From Gaiellasilicea sp037720595 (GTDB taxonomy: Bacteria; Actinomycetota; Thermoleophilia; Gaiellales; Gaiellaceae), in the NCBI GenBank assembly GCA_037720595.1, contig JBBJLW010000010.1:1-64000 (forward strand): a stretch of DNA of 64,000 nucleotides, read 5' to 3'. The notes below the pieces were generated by a model that was given only the letters and a program-made list of their open reading frames with translations, was not told where the DNA came from and did no database searches. The position numbers were made by a program, and so were the translations under genes. This document shows, piece by piece, positions 16,563 to 24,862 of the stretch; positions within the stretch are counted from its first letter, which is position 1; each line of letters opens with the position of its first letter.

Positions 16563-17490
16563 CTCGCTCGCTCCGAGCCTGCTCGAGCTCGTCGGCTCGA
16601 CGCCGCTTGTGGAGCTCTCGCGCTTCGCGCCCGGGCCGGTCACGGTCTACGCGAAGCTCGAGGGGCAGAACCCGACCGGCTCGATCAAGGATCGCGTCGC
16701 GAAGGCGATGATCGAAGCGGCGGAGGCCTCCGGCGAGCTCGAGCCGGGGCGACGGCTGCTCGAGCCGACGAGCGGCAACACCGGGATCTCGCTCGCGCTC
16801 GTCGCGAAGCTGAAGGGCTACCCGCTCACCTGTGTCATGCCCGAGAACGCAACCGAGGAGCGCCGACGGCTGTTGCGGCTCTACGGAGCGGAGATCGTCG
16901 ACTCGCCGGGCGCGGAGGGCTCGAACGGCGCAGTCAGGCTCGCGCTCGAGCTCGCGGAGCGCGAGCCGTCCTACTTCATGCCGTTCCAGTACGCAAACGA
17001 GGCCAACCCGCGCGCCCACTACGAGGGCACCGGGGCCGAGATCGCGCAGGTGCTCGACCGAGTCGACGTGCTCGTCGCCGGCCTCGGGACGGGCGGAACG
17101 CTGATGGGGACCGGCGAGCGGCTGCGCGAGCGCTTCCCGGATCTCATCGTGGCAGCCGCCGAGCCGCTTCCCGGCGATCCCGTGATGGGCCTGCGCTCGC
17201 TCGCCGATGGCTATGTGCCGCCGATCCTCGACGTGGCGAAGCTCGATCGGAAGGTGCTCGTCTCGAACGAGGAGTCCGTGACCGCGCTGCGCGAGCTGCT
17301 CGACACCGAGGGCATCTTCGGCGGCGTCTCGGCGGGCGCGGTCGTCCACGTCGCGCGCAGGCTTGCGGCCGAGCTCGAGGAGGGCGTCGTCGTCTGCGTC
17401 CTCGCCGACGGCGGCTGGAAGTACCTCTCCGCCGACTTCTGGGACGCGACCGACGTCGAGCGGTCGATGGAGCGAACGGTGTGGTGGTGA
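16552..17490 (+). CDS. cysM: CysO-dependent cysteine synthase CysM
   Basis: A 312-aa PLP enzyme of the cysteine synthase/CBS family. The Schiff-base Lys lies in NPTGSIKDRVAKAMIE near residue 44, SGNTG binds the amino acid carboxylate near residue 68, and GTGGTLMGTG binds the PLP phosphate. The C-terminal VLADGGWKYLSADFW matches the mycobacterial CysM tail rather than CysK. CysM joins O-phosphoserine with CysO thiocarboxylate to give a CysO-cysteine adduct. The gene is embedded between cysO and mec, which strongly supports this role. It starts with GTG inside the end of cysO. Confidence 0.92.
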   Translation: MEANSLAPSLLELVGSTPLVELSRFAPGPVTVYAKLEGQNPTGSIKDRVAKAMIEAAEASGELEPGRRLLEPTSGNTGISLALVAKLKGYPLTCVMPENATEERRRLLRLYGAEIVDSPGAEGSNGAVRLALELAEREPSYFMPFQYANEANPRAHYEGTGAEIAQVLDRVDVLVAGLGTGGTLMGTGERLRERFPDLIVAAAEPLPGDPVMGLRSLADGYVPPILDVAKLDRKVLVSNEESVTALRELLDTEGIFGGVSAGAVVHVARRLAAELEEGVVVCVLADGGWKYLSADFWDATDVERSMERTVWW

Positions 17491-17497
17491 CAGCCTG

Positions 17498-17872
17498 GTG
17501 GTGATCCCGCGCGAGGTGCGCGTCGAGCTCCAGACGCACGCGCAAGCGGAGGCGCCGAACGAGGCCTGCGGGCTGGTCGTCCTCCGAGACGGCGTCGCCG
17601 AGCGCTACATCGCCGGGCGGAACGCGGCCGAGTCGCCCTACCGCTTCGAGCTCGAGGTGCCGCCGGAGACGTGGTTCCTCGAGGACGACGGCTACGAGCT
17701 CGCCGTCTTCCACTCGCACCCCTCCTCGCCCCCGCGACCCTCGCGCACCGATGTCGAGAACATCGGCCTCTGGACGGGCAGGCCTTACTTGATCTACTCG
17801 CTCCACCTGGACGATCTGGCCGCCTTCACCATCGGCAAGGACGGCCGGATCGAGCCGCTCGACGTGAGCTGA
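17498..17872 (+). CDS. mec: Mec-like JAMM metallopeptidase
   Basis: A 124-aa Mov34/MPN peptidase with the full JAMM signature: Glu in NEACGLVV near residue 23, then HSHPSSPPRPSRTD with the zinc His pair, Ser and Asp near residues 76-89. Mec releases cysteine from CysO-Cys and regenerates the carrier. Here it probably also removes the residues beyond Gly-Gly from new CysO, as QbsD does for QbsE. The start is one of two adjacent GTGs at 17498 and 17501, 7-10 bp after the cysM stop. It is the last gene of the cysteine operon and is followed by a strong hairpin. Confidence 0.9.
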   Translation: MVIPREVRVELQTHAQAEAPNEACGLVVLRDGVAERYIAGRNAAESPYRFELEVPPETWFLEDDGYELAVFHSHPSSPPRPSRTDVENIGLWTGRPYLIYSLHLDDLAAFTIGKDGRIEPLDVS

Positions 17873-17939
17873 TGCCGCCGGCGGAGGCCTCCGAGGGAAG
17901 AAGCCGGGAGCGAAGCGACCCTTCAGGGGTCTTCGCGCG

Positions 17940-17967
17940 CTGAGCATCCGCTTCCGCGGATGCTCAG
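17940..17967. terminator. strong hairpin, likely bidirectional terminator
   Basis: CTGAGCATCCGC (17940-17951) pairs perfectly with GCGGATGCTCAG (17956-17967) around a TTCC loop. It lies between the converging mec and cupredoxin genes and could end transcription from both sides. A weaker hairpin (about 17911-17935, GAAG/CTTC and ACCC/GGGT arms) stands just upstream. No long T-run follows, which is usual in GC-rich actinomycetes. Confidence 0.8.
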
Positions 17968-17980
17968 CTTGCGCCAACAA

Positions 17981-18334
17981 CTACAGAACCTTGAAGGTGC
18001 CCTTCATCGAGGTCGGATGCGGATCGCAGACGAACGTGTAGGTGCCCTTGACGAGCGTCAGCGCGTAGGTCGTCGTTCCCTGCTTGACGATGCTCGTCGC
18101 CTTGTTGACCCCGCCGGGGCCCTTGATCCGGAAGTTGTGGATCCCGGACTTGTCGGCCACGACGAGCGAGTACTTGCCGGCCTTGAGGGTCTTCACGGCC
18201 GTCCCGGACTTCTTGAGGCTGATCGTGAAGCCGGGCCCGACGGTGCCCGTCAGCTTCGGCACAGCGGCCTGGGCAGGGCCGATCGCGACGAGTGCGAATG
18301 CGGCGAGCGCCGCGAGCGAGCGGATGCGAATCAT
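17981..18334 (-). CDS. secreted cupredoxin-like protein
   Basis: A 117-aa protein with a clear Sec signal (MIRIRSLAALAAFALVAIGPAQA) and a small beta-barrel domain. Blue-copper ligands are visible in order: His in IHNFRIKGPG, then Cys, His and Met in VCDPHPTSMKGTF near the C-terminus. It should be an extracytoplasmic type-1 copper protein carrying electrons or storing copper. ATG 18334 follows AAGGAG at good spacing. It is a paralogue of the lipoprotein at 19840-20223: both contain GTVGPGF and a CDPH..SMKG tail. Confidence 0.85.
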   Translation of the reverse strand: MIRIRSLAALAAFALVAIGPAQAAVPKLTGTVGPGFTISLKKSGTAVKTLKAGKYSLVVADKSGIHNFRIKGPGGVNKATSIVKQGTTTYALTLVKGTYTFVCDPHPTSMKGTFKVL

Positions 18335-18411
18335 GCGTCTCCTTGTTGGTTGAGCGGTGCGCACAGAGAGTACGTCTCGTGGACAAAATTGGATGTTGCG
18401 GAAAGATGAAG

Positions 18412-19248
18412 TCACCGCGCGAGCAGCGCGAGCTCGTCGCCCGAGAGCCGTAGCTCGCGCGCGGCCATGTTCTCCTTGAGATGCTCGAGCGACGACGTGC
18501 CGGGGATCGGGATCGTCACCGGCGAGCGCTGAAGGAGCCAGGCGAGCGCGACCTGGGCGGGGGTGGCGTCGTGGGCGCGGGCTATCTCCTCGACGGGCCC
18601 GCCCGGCCGGGCGAGCTCGCCCGCATCGAGCGGGTACCAGGGCAGGAACGCGATCCCCTCACGTTGGCAAGCCTCGAGCACGTCCTCGGACTCGCTGTTG
18701 CCGAGGTTGTACTCGTTTTGCACCGAGGCGATCTCGACGATCCGACGCGCCTCCTCGAGCTGGGCGACCGAGACGTTCGAGAGGCCGACGTGGCGGATCT
18801 TGCCCTCCTCCTTGAGCTCCCGCAGGGCGCCAACGGAGTCCCCGAACGGCACCTTCGGGTCGGGGCGGTGGAGCTGGTAGAGGTCGATCGTCTCGAGGCG
18901 GAGGCGGCGCAGCGAGGCCTCGCACGCATCCTTCAGATACTCGGGCCGGCCGTCGGGCGGCCAGCCGCCGCCCGAACGTCCATTCCGGGTCAGGCCGCCC
19001 TTCGTCGCCACGGTGATCCCGTCGTAGGGGTGCAGTCCCTCGGCGACCTGGAGCTCGTTCACCTCCGGGCCGTACGCGTCGGCGGTGTCGAAGAAGTCGA
19101 CGCCGAGCTCTCGGGCGCTCCGGAGCACGGCGATCGCGTTCTCGCGATCCTCGGGCCAGCCGGTCACGTTCGGGCCGCAGAGGCGCATGCAGCCGAACCC
19201 CAGCCGGTGCACCTGCAGCTCGCCGCCGATCAAAAACGTGTCTGCCAC
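18412..19248 (-). CDS. aldo/keto reductase
   Basis: A 278-aa NADPH-dependent aldo/keto reductase TIM barrel. Catalytic residues follow the family pattern: Asp in FFDTADAYG with Tyr four residues on, Lys in VATKGG and His in YQLHRPD. IPIPGTSSLEHLKEN binds the cofactor phosphate. The oxidised aldehyde or ketone cannot be named. GTG 19248 is preferred to an upstream start at 19290, because that start would overlap the divergent gene and because CATGAT stands exactly six bases before this GTG. Confidence 0.86.
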   Translation of the reverse strand: MADTFLIGGELQVHRLGFGCMRLCGPNVTGWPEDRENAIAVLRSARELGVDFFDTADAYGPEVNELQVAEGLHPYDGITVATKGGLTRNGRSGGGWPPDGRPEYLKDACEASLRRLRLETIDLYQLHRPDPKVPFGDSVGALRELKEEGKIRHVGLSNVSVAQLEEARRIVEIASVQNEYNLGNSESEDVLEACQREGIAFLPWYPLDAGELARPGGPVEEIARAHDATPAQVALAWLLQRSPVTIPIPGTSSLEHLKENMAARELRLSGDELALLAR

Positions 19249-19268
19249 CGTGAGATCATGCCGACCTG

Positions 19269-19835
19269 ATGAAGGTTCAGGAGCTGGCACCCGGTCTCTG
19301 GCGTTGGACCGCCCCGCACCCTGCCTGGACAGAAGGCTCCGACTGGCCCCGTGAGGTCGGTTCGGTCTACTACGAAGCGCCCGAGGAGATCGTTCTCTTC
19401 GACCCGCAGCTGCCGACGGATCGAGCCGCTTTCCTCGCGGCGCTCGACCGCGACGTCGAGCGCGTCGGGAGGGTGGCGATCCTGCTTACGGTCCGTTGGC
19501 ATGCGCGAAGCGCCCTCGAGCTGGCGGAACGCTACGGCGGCCGTCTCGGTGGGCCTGTCGCCGGCGTCGAGGAGCTCCCGCTCCTCGAGGTCGAGGAGAC
19601 GGCGTACTGGCTTCCCGCGCACGCCGCACTCGTGATCGGCGAAAGTCTCTTCGGCCACGGAACCGGCGGGCTGGCGCTCTGTCCGGACACGTGGGTCGAG
19701 GGCGAGCGCCGACGAGCTCTTCGCTTCTCGCTCCGCTCGCTGCTCGAGCTCCCGGTCGAGCGGGTCCTCGTGGCCCACGGCGAGCCGGTTCTGAGCGGCG
19801 GCCGCGCCGCGGTCGAGCGCGCCCTCTCCGCCTGA
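19269..19835 (+). CDS. metallo-beta-lactamase-fold-like protein, ligands mostly lost
   Basis: A 188-aa protein whose opening (VQELAPGLWRWTAPHP, then VGSVYYEAPEEIVLFDPQLP) follows the first strands of metallo-beta-lactamase-fold hydrolases. The usual HxHxDH metal site is replaced by LLTVRWHARSALELAERYGG, with a single His, while a late VLVAHGEPVLSGG matches the family C-terminal His. So zinc hydrolase activity is doubtful. It starts 20 bp from the divergent aldo/keto reductase start and ends four bases before the convergent cupredoxin lipoprotein. Function unknown. Confidence 0.7.
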   Translation: MKVQELAPGLWRWTAPHPAWTEGSDWPREVGSVYYEAPEEIVLFDPQLPTDRAAFLAALDRDVERVGRVAILLTVRWHARSALELAERYGGRLGGPVAGVEELPLLEVEETAYWLPAHAALVIGESLFGHGTGGLALCPDTWVEGERRRALRFSLRSLLELPVERVLVAHGEPVLSGGRAAVERALSA

Positions 19836-19839
19836 GCAC

Positions 19840-20223
19840 CTACTCGACGGTGAAGGAGCCCTTCATCGAGCTCGCGTGCGGGTCGCAGACAAAGGTGTAC
19901 TCGCCGGCCCGGAGCGTCACGTCAAAGCTCTCCTCGCCCTCACCGCCGACGTCCGTCGACACGTCGACGCCGGGCCCCGTCAGATGGAAGTTGTGTGCAT
20001 CGGCGTTGTCCATGACCGTGACCGTGACCTCGCCAGGCGCCAGCCCGTCCGTGCCGGACATGCTGATGTCGAAGCCCGGACCGACGGTGCCGGTCACCGC
20101 CGCGGCGCCTGCGCCTCCGGTCGTCGTACTCGCGTCGGTCGTCTCGTCGTCGCCGCCGCAGCCGGCGAGCGCCAGGCCCGCGACTGTCAGCGTCACGGCG
20201 AGCGCGAATCGCATGCGTGGCAT
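19840..20223 (-). CDS. cupredoxin-like lipoprotein
   Basis: A 127-aa predicted lipoprotein: the signal peptide ends in the lipobox LALAGC, then comes a Thr/Gly/Ala-rich linker and a cupredoxin domain. Copper ligands are His in AHNFHLTGPG and Cys, His and Met in VCDPHASSMKGSF. It would sit on the outer face of the membrane. ATG 20223 is chosen because GGAGGGGAAGAG precedes it at ideal spacing. An in-frame ATG at 20250 has its AGGAG too close. It is a paralogue of the soluble copy at 17981-18334, so one form is tethered and one released. Confidence 0.85.
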   Translation of the reverse strand: MPRMRFALAVTLTVAGLALAGCGGDDETTDASTTTGGAGAAAVTGTVGPGFDISMSGTDGLAPGEVTVTVMDNADAHNFHLTGPGVDVSTDVGGEGEESFDVTLRAGEYTFVCDPHASSMKGSFTVE

Positions 20224-20280
20224 CTCTTCCCCTCCGATCGTCGTTTTCATCTCTCCTTACGCCGAGACACCGCCGTCGGT

Positions 20281-21246
20281 TCAGAGAGTGACGGCCGCTC
20301 CGCACTGGGCCGCCCGGTAGAGCGCATCGAGCGTTCGCGCCTGCCCGAGTGCGTCGGCGCGGCCGAGCAGAGGCTCGGCCTTCCCCTCGATCGCGTCCGC
20401 GAGGTTCTCGAGCTGGAGCCGGTAGGGGTTCGCCCGCTCGACCGTCAACGTCTCGGTCGAGTCGCCGCGGACGAGGACGAGCTCTCCGGCCCAGTCTGCG
20501 CGCCACGGAGCGTCGACGACGAGCATCCCCTCGCTCCCGATCGCCTCGAGCCGCTGCCGCCGCGGCGCCACGAACGACGCCTCGATCTGGGAGATCACGT
20601 CGCCTGCATGACGCAGGGTGCCGTAGAACGCCATGTCGACGCCGGTCGAGCCGACGACCTGCTCGCCCGAGACCCGCACGGGCTCCCCCGCGAGGAGGCG
20701 GGCGCCGCTGATGCAGTAGCAACCGACGTCCATCAGGGCGCCGCCGTCGAGCTCGGAAAGCGCCCGGACGTTGGCCAGGTCGTCCAGGACGAAGCCGAAG
20801 GTGGCCCGCACCGACCGGAGCGCTCCGATCGCGCCCTCGCCGACGAGCTGCTGCACCCGCCGTGTCTGGGGATGGTGCCGGTACATGAAGCCTTCGAGCA
20901 GGACGAGTCCCGCCGCCGCTGCCACGTCGTAAGCCTCCTCGACGTCGGCCGGGCGGCGCGAGTAGGGCTTTTCGCAGAGGACGTGCTTCCCGGCCCGGAG
21001 CGCGCGCAGCGACCACTCGTGGTGCAGGCCGTTCGGGAGCGAGACGTAGACGGCGTCAACCTCGTCGTCCTCGAGGAGCGCCTCGTAGCTTCCGTGGGCT
21101 CGCTCGAGCCCGTGCTCGCGCGCGTAGGCCGCAGCAGTCGACTCGTCCCGGCTGGCCACCGCCACGAGCTCGACGCGGTCGCTCTCCGCCGCGGCGCGGA
21201 TGGTCTCTCCGTTGATCTTCGCGGTCGAGAGGAGGCCGAGCCTCAT
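20281..21246 (-). CDS. Gfo/Idh/MocA family oxidoreductase
   Basis: A 321-aa NAD(P)-dependent sugar or inositol dehydrogenase-like protein. The Rossmann N-terminus is MRLGLLSTAKING, with YVSLPNGLHHEWSLRALRAGKHVLCEKP carrying the EKP catalytic Lys. The second domain includes the conserved DVGCYCI segment. It is the last gene of the xylose-type operon and overlaps xylB by ATGA, so it probably oxidises a sugar taken up by the operon's ABC transporter, for example xylose or a related aldose. That assignment is from context. Confidence 0.87.
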   Translation of the reverse strand: MRLGLLSTAKINGETIRAAAESDRVELVAVASRDESTAAAYAREHGLERAHGSYEALLEDDEVDAVYVSLPNGLHHEWSLRALRAGKHVLCEKPYSRRPADVEEAYDVAAAAGLVLLEGFMYRHHPQTRRVQQLVGEGAIGALRSVRATFGFVLDDLANVRALSELDGGALMDVGCYCISGARLLAGEPVRVSGEQVVGSTGVDMAFYGTLRHAGDVISQIEASFVAPRRQRLEAIGSEGMLVVDAPWRADWAGELVLVRGDSTETLTVERANPYRLQLENLADAIEGKAEPLLGRADALGQARTLDALYRAAQCGAAVTL

Positions 21247-22637
21247 GCGCTGCGCAGCTGCTTCAGGGTCGGGTAGAGCATGCGGTAGCGAGCGTACGCC
21301 TCCTCGTAGGCGGGTGCCCACGCGACGACCGGCTCGACCACGCTCGTCGGCCGCACGCACGCAGCGACCGCCTCGGCCGCGGACGACCAGACGCCCGCGG
21401 CGATCCCGCCGAGCAGGGCCGCTCCGAATGCGGAGCCCTCCTCTGCCGCGGTGCGCTCGAGTGGGATTCCGAGCACGGTCGCCGCGATCTGCAACCAGAG
21501 CTCGCTCCGCGCTCCGCCGCCCGAGACGCGCCCCACTCTCGGCTCGACGTCGAGCGCGCGCAGGAGCTCGAGGGAGTCCCGCAAGCCGAACGCGACCCCT
21601 TCGAGCACGGCCCTCGCGAGCGCTCCACGGTCGTGGCGCAGGTCGAGCCCGACGAAGGCGCCGCGCGCGTCCGGATCCGCGTGCGGCGTCCGTTCGCCGG
21701 CGAGGTACGGCGCGAACAGGAGGCCGTCCATCCCAGGCTGCCAGCGGCCTGCCTCCTCGGCCAGCTCCTCGAACGAGCCGCCGGCCACGTCCCGCAGCCA
21801 GCGCAGCGACCCGGCCGCTGAGAGCATCACGCCCATCGCGTGCCACGTGTCGGGGACGGCGTGACAGAAGACGTGGACTCGCGCCTCGGGATCGGCGGCG
21901 TAGGCGGGAAGCGCCGCGAAGACGACCCCGGACGTGCCTAGGACGACCGAGACGTTGCCGGGCCGGTCGACGCCGACCCCGAGCGCCGCGGCGGCCTGAT
22001 CGCCTGCGCCCCCGATCTCCGTCGACTCGTGCGTCTCCGGCAGCCAGCGGTGCGGCACGTCCAGGGCGGCGAGAACCTCGTCGCTCCAGCGCCTGTGCGC
22101 CACATCGAAGAGCAGCGTCCCGGAGGCGTCGGCCGCGTCGATCGCGCGCTCGCCCGTCAGCCGTAGGCGGACATAGTCCTTCGGCAGCAGCACGTGCTCG
22201 ATCCGCGCGTAGACGTCGGGCTCGTGGCGGCGCAGCCAGAGGAGCTTCGGCGCGGTGAAGCCCGTCAGGGCCCGATTGCCGGTCAGCTCGATCAGCCGCG
22301 CGAGCCCGACCCGCTCCTCGATCTCGGCGCACTCCGTGCCGGTGCGCTGGTCGTTCCAGAGGATTGCGGGTCGAAGCGGCCGGTCGTCCGCGCCGAGCGC
22401 GACGAGCCCGTGCATCTGGCCGGAGAACCCGAGCGGCTCGCCCTTCCTCCACCCCAGCTCGCCGAGCGCCGCCTCGCTTGCGCTCCACCAGTCGTCGGGA
22501 TCCTGCTCGGCCCAGCCGGCCTCCGGCGTCGAGAGCGGGTAGCCGCGCTCTGCGCGGGCGAGGACTTCGCCGGTCTCCGAGAGCGCGAGCGCCTTGACGC
22601 CGGTCGTGCCGACATCGAGCCCGATCAGCCGGGTCAC
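21243..22637 (-). CDS. xylB: xylulokinase
   Basis: A 464-aa FGGY-family carbohydrate kinase. LIGLDVGTTGVKALAL is the phosphate-1 motif, SGQMHGLVAL and WNDQRTGTE bind substrate as in XylB, and GTSGVVF with VSGGGARSELWLQIAATVLGIPL form the C-terminal ATP region. It should phosphorylate D-xylulose to xylulose 5-phosphate for the pentose phosphate pathway. GTG 22637 overlaps the isomerase stop (GTGA). The frame is open much further upstream, but only antisense-like sequence lies there. Confidence 0.9.
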   Translation of the reverse strand: MTRLIGLDVGTTGVKALALSETGEVLARAERGYPLSTPEAGWAEQDPDDWWSASEAALGELGWRKGEPLGFSGQMHGLVALGADDRPLRPAILWNDQRTGTECAEIEERVGLARLIELTGNRALTGFTAPKLLWLRRHEPDVYARIEHVLLPKDYVRLRLTGERAIDAADASGTLLFDVAHRRWSDEVLAALDVPHRWLPETHESTEIGGAGDQAAAALGVGVDRPGNVSVVLGTSGVVFAALPAYAADPEARVHVFCHAVPDTWHAMGVMLSAAGSLRWLRDVAGGSFEELAEEAGRWQPGMDGLLFAPYLAGERTPHADPDARGAFVGLDLRHDRGALARAVLEGVAFGLRDSLELLRALDVEPRVGRVSGGGARSELWLQIAATVLGIPLERTAAEEGSAFGAALLGGIAAGVWSSAAEAVAACVRPTSVVEPVVAWAPAYEEAYARYRMLYPTLKQLRSA

Positions 22638-23632
22638 GCGCCGAGCGCGGCGTAGACAAGCTCGTACGCGCGGACCGCGTCCTTCGCCGCCTGGGCTTCC
22701 CGCAGTGCGCCGTCGTCGATCCTCCCCGCGACGGAATCGATGAAGCGCCACTGGAGGACGCTGCGCTTCACCGCGGCGACCGCGTCCTCGGTATAGGGAT
22801 AGAGGTCGAATCCGAGCCGCTCGCCGTTCTCGCCGTAGCGGGCCCGCCGGAGCTCGACCGCGAGCTCGAGCGTCTCCATGAACGCAGTCGCGCCGACCAT
22901 ATTGTCGTCGTCGAAGTCGCCCCAGCCGGAGTTCGCGTGCTGATGCCCCAGAAGGCCCTCCGCGGCGAGGAGCGCCGCGTACTCGGCCAGGTTCTCCCGG
23001 TTCATCAGCAGGTGCTGCCAGTCCATGTTCACCTGGACGTTGTCGATTCCCTGCGCCCGCAGCTTGTGGATCACGTGCAGCGTCATCCCGACATTCCGCA
23101 TCAGGATCTTCATCGCGGGCTCCGAGTTCTTGTGCTCGAGGAAGAGCTTGATCCCATGACTCGCGCAGCGCTCGGCCGCGGCGCCGATTCCGTCCACGAA
23201 CCACGCCCAGCTCTCGGCGTACGGGGTCTGGAAGGGGTAGTTATAGCCCTCGATCCCCGGCCAGACGACGAACTGCGCGCCGAGCTCGCCTGCGAAGTCG
23301 GCGGCCTCGAGCGTCCGCTGAAGAGCCTCCTCCCGCGTCGATCGATCGGGCGAGCAGAGGCCGCCCCTGCCGAAGCGCGGGTCGAGATGGAGCCCCGTGC
23401 AGATCGTGTAGATCCCGTGCCCGGCGAGCGCGCCGCGCACCTCGTCGAGGTTCGCGGGTGACAGCTCCTGCGGGTAGTGGAACTCGTAGTCGTCGATCAG
23501 ACCCTCGAGGCCCTCGACGGCGCGTCGGACGCGCTGCACGGTCGTCTCTCCCGCGAGCTCCGGCTTGTAGCCGCCCGGCACGAAGCGGGTCGCCATCGTC
23601 CCGAGGGCCCAGATCCCGAGGCTGGTCTTCAT
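22634..23632 (-). CDS. xylose isomerase-like TIM-barrel sugar isomerase
   Basis: A 332-aa TIM-barrel protein of the xylose isomerase-like/AP endonuclease 2 superfamily. Metal-site segments appear in order: VVWPGIEGYNYPFQ, KLFLEHKNSEP (Glu ligand), VNMDWQHLL (Asp), and GHQHANSGWGDFDDDN (His and Asp), all around residues 125-235. By position between permease and xylulokinase it is expected to convert D-xylose to D-xylulose. It is shorter than classical XylA (about 390-440 aa), so a different aldose or ketose is possible. TAGCGA starting with the permease stop lies six bases before its ATG. Confidence 0.85.
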   Translation of the reverse strand: MKTSLGIWALGTMATRFVPGGYKPELAGETTVQRVRRAVEGLEGLIDDYEFHYPQELSPANLDEVRGALAGHGIYTICTGLHLDPRFGRGGLCSPDRSTREEALQRTLEAADFAGELGAQFVVWPGIEGYNYPFQTPYAESWAWFVDGIGAAAERCASHGIKLFLEHKNSEPAMKILMRNVGMTLHVIHKLRAQGIDNVQVNMDWQHLLMNRENLAEYAALLAAEGLLGHQHANSGWGDFDDDNMVGATAFMETLELAVELRRARYGENGERLGFDLYPYTEDAVAAVKRSVLQWRFIDSVAGRIDDGALREAQAAKDAVRAYELVYAALGA

Positions 23633-23641
23633 CTCGCTTCG

Positions 23642-24862
23642 CTAACGCCCGGACTTGGCGAGGCGACGGCGCGAGAGCGTGTCGAGCGTGACGGCAGCGA
23701 GCAGAATCGCGCCGGTGACGATGAACTTCGTCGCCGAGCTATAACCGACGAGGTCGATCCCGTTCGCGATCGACTGGATCACGAGCGCGCCGAGCAGCGC
23801 CGCGACCACACGGCCGCGCCCGCCGAACAGGCTCGTGCCGCCGATCACCGCCGCGGCGATCGCATCCAGCAGGATCGTGCCGCTCCCCGCGTTCAGATCG
23901 ACCGAGTTCAGCCGTGAGGCGAAGACGACGCCTCCGAGACCCGCCATCATTCCCGAGATCCCGAAGACGAGGATGCGAATCCGGGCAACGCTGATTCCCG
24001 CCCGTCGCGCCGCCTCGGCGTTACCGCCGACCGCGTAGACGTGACGCCCGAACGTCGTCCGCGTCGCGATGTACGTCCAGAAGACGAGCAGGACGACGAT
24101 GAGGAGGCCCGCGAAGGGGAAGCCTCGGTCGCGGTTCGTGACCCCGACGACGAAGAAGGCGATCGCGGTGAAGGCGAGGACGCGGACGATCGGGAGCACG
24201 AGATTGCCGGCGGCGATCCCCGCCCGCCGCCGGCCGGCCAGCCGCGCGACCGTGTTGGCGGCAAAGAAGAGGCTGGCGATCCCGGCGAGGATCCAGCCGG
24301 AACGGTCGGAGAAGAAGTAGTTCGTCAGGTCGTTGATCCAGCTGTCCTCGATCACGATCACGCCCTGCTCGCCGATCGACTTCTGGACGACCCCCTGCCA
24401 GGCGAGGAGGCCGGCGAGCGTGACTACGAACGAGGGGACGCCGATCAGCGCCACGAAAGAGCCGTGGAAGACGCCGATCAGGACGCCGATGGCGACTGCG
24501 ATCAGGATCGCGACGATCCCGTTCACCTGCCAGCTGCCGTCGGGGATCTGCAGCTTCGCGGCGACCACCCCCGCGACGCCGCTGACGGAGCCGATCGAGA
24601 GATCGATCTCGCCCAGGAGGAGGACGAAGACGACGCCCATCGCAATGATCGTGACGCCCGCCATCTGCACGATCAGGTTGTTGAAGTTGCCTGCCGACAG
24701 GAAGTTGTCGTTCTTCGACTGGAAGAAGATCGTGATCAGGATCAGCCCGACGATCACCGGCAGGCTGCCGACGTCACCCGAACGGATGTTGTCCAGGACA
24801 CGGCGGATCGCCGTCCGGACCCCTTCCGGCGGGTCGACCGCCGTCGTAGCGCCCGCGCTCAC
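23642..24862 (-). CDS. sugar ABC transporter permease (XylH-like)
   Basis: A 406-aa multispan membrane protein of the BPD_transp_2 (RbsC/XylH) family, with roughly 10-11 hydrophobic segments. GEIDLSIGSVSGV, GVPSFVVTLAGLL and GGNAEAARRAGISVARIRILVFGISG are family signatures; the last is the cytoplasmic loop that touches the ATPase. It forms the channel for a monosaccharide, most likely xylose. GTG 24862 overlaps the ATPase stop by four bases. Only one permease gene is present, so it would act as a homodimer. Confidence 0.9.
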   Translation of the reverse strand: MSAGATTAVDPPEGVRTAIRRVLDNIRSGDVGSLPVIVGLILITIFFQSKNDNFLSAGNFNNLIVQMAGVTIIAMGVVFVLLLGEIDLSIGSVSGVAGVVAAKLQIPDGSWQVNGIVAILIAVAIGVLIGVFHGSFVALIGVPSFVVTLAGLLAWQGVVQKSIGEQGVIVIEDSWINDLTNYFFSDRSGWILAGIASLFFAANTVARLAGRRRAGIAAGNLVLPIVRVLAFTAIAFFVVGVTNRDRGFPFAGLLIVVLLVFWTYIATRTTFGRHVYAVGGNAEAARRAGISVARIRILVFGISGMMAGLGGVVFASRLNSVDLNAGSGTILLDAIAAAVIGGTSLFGGRGRVVAALLGALVIQSIANGIDLVGYSSATKFIVTGAILLAAVTLDTLSRRRLAKSGR

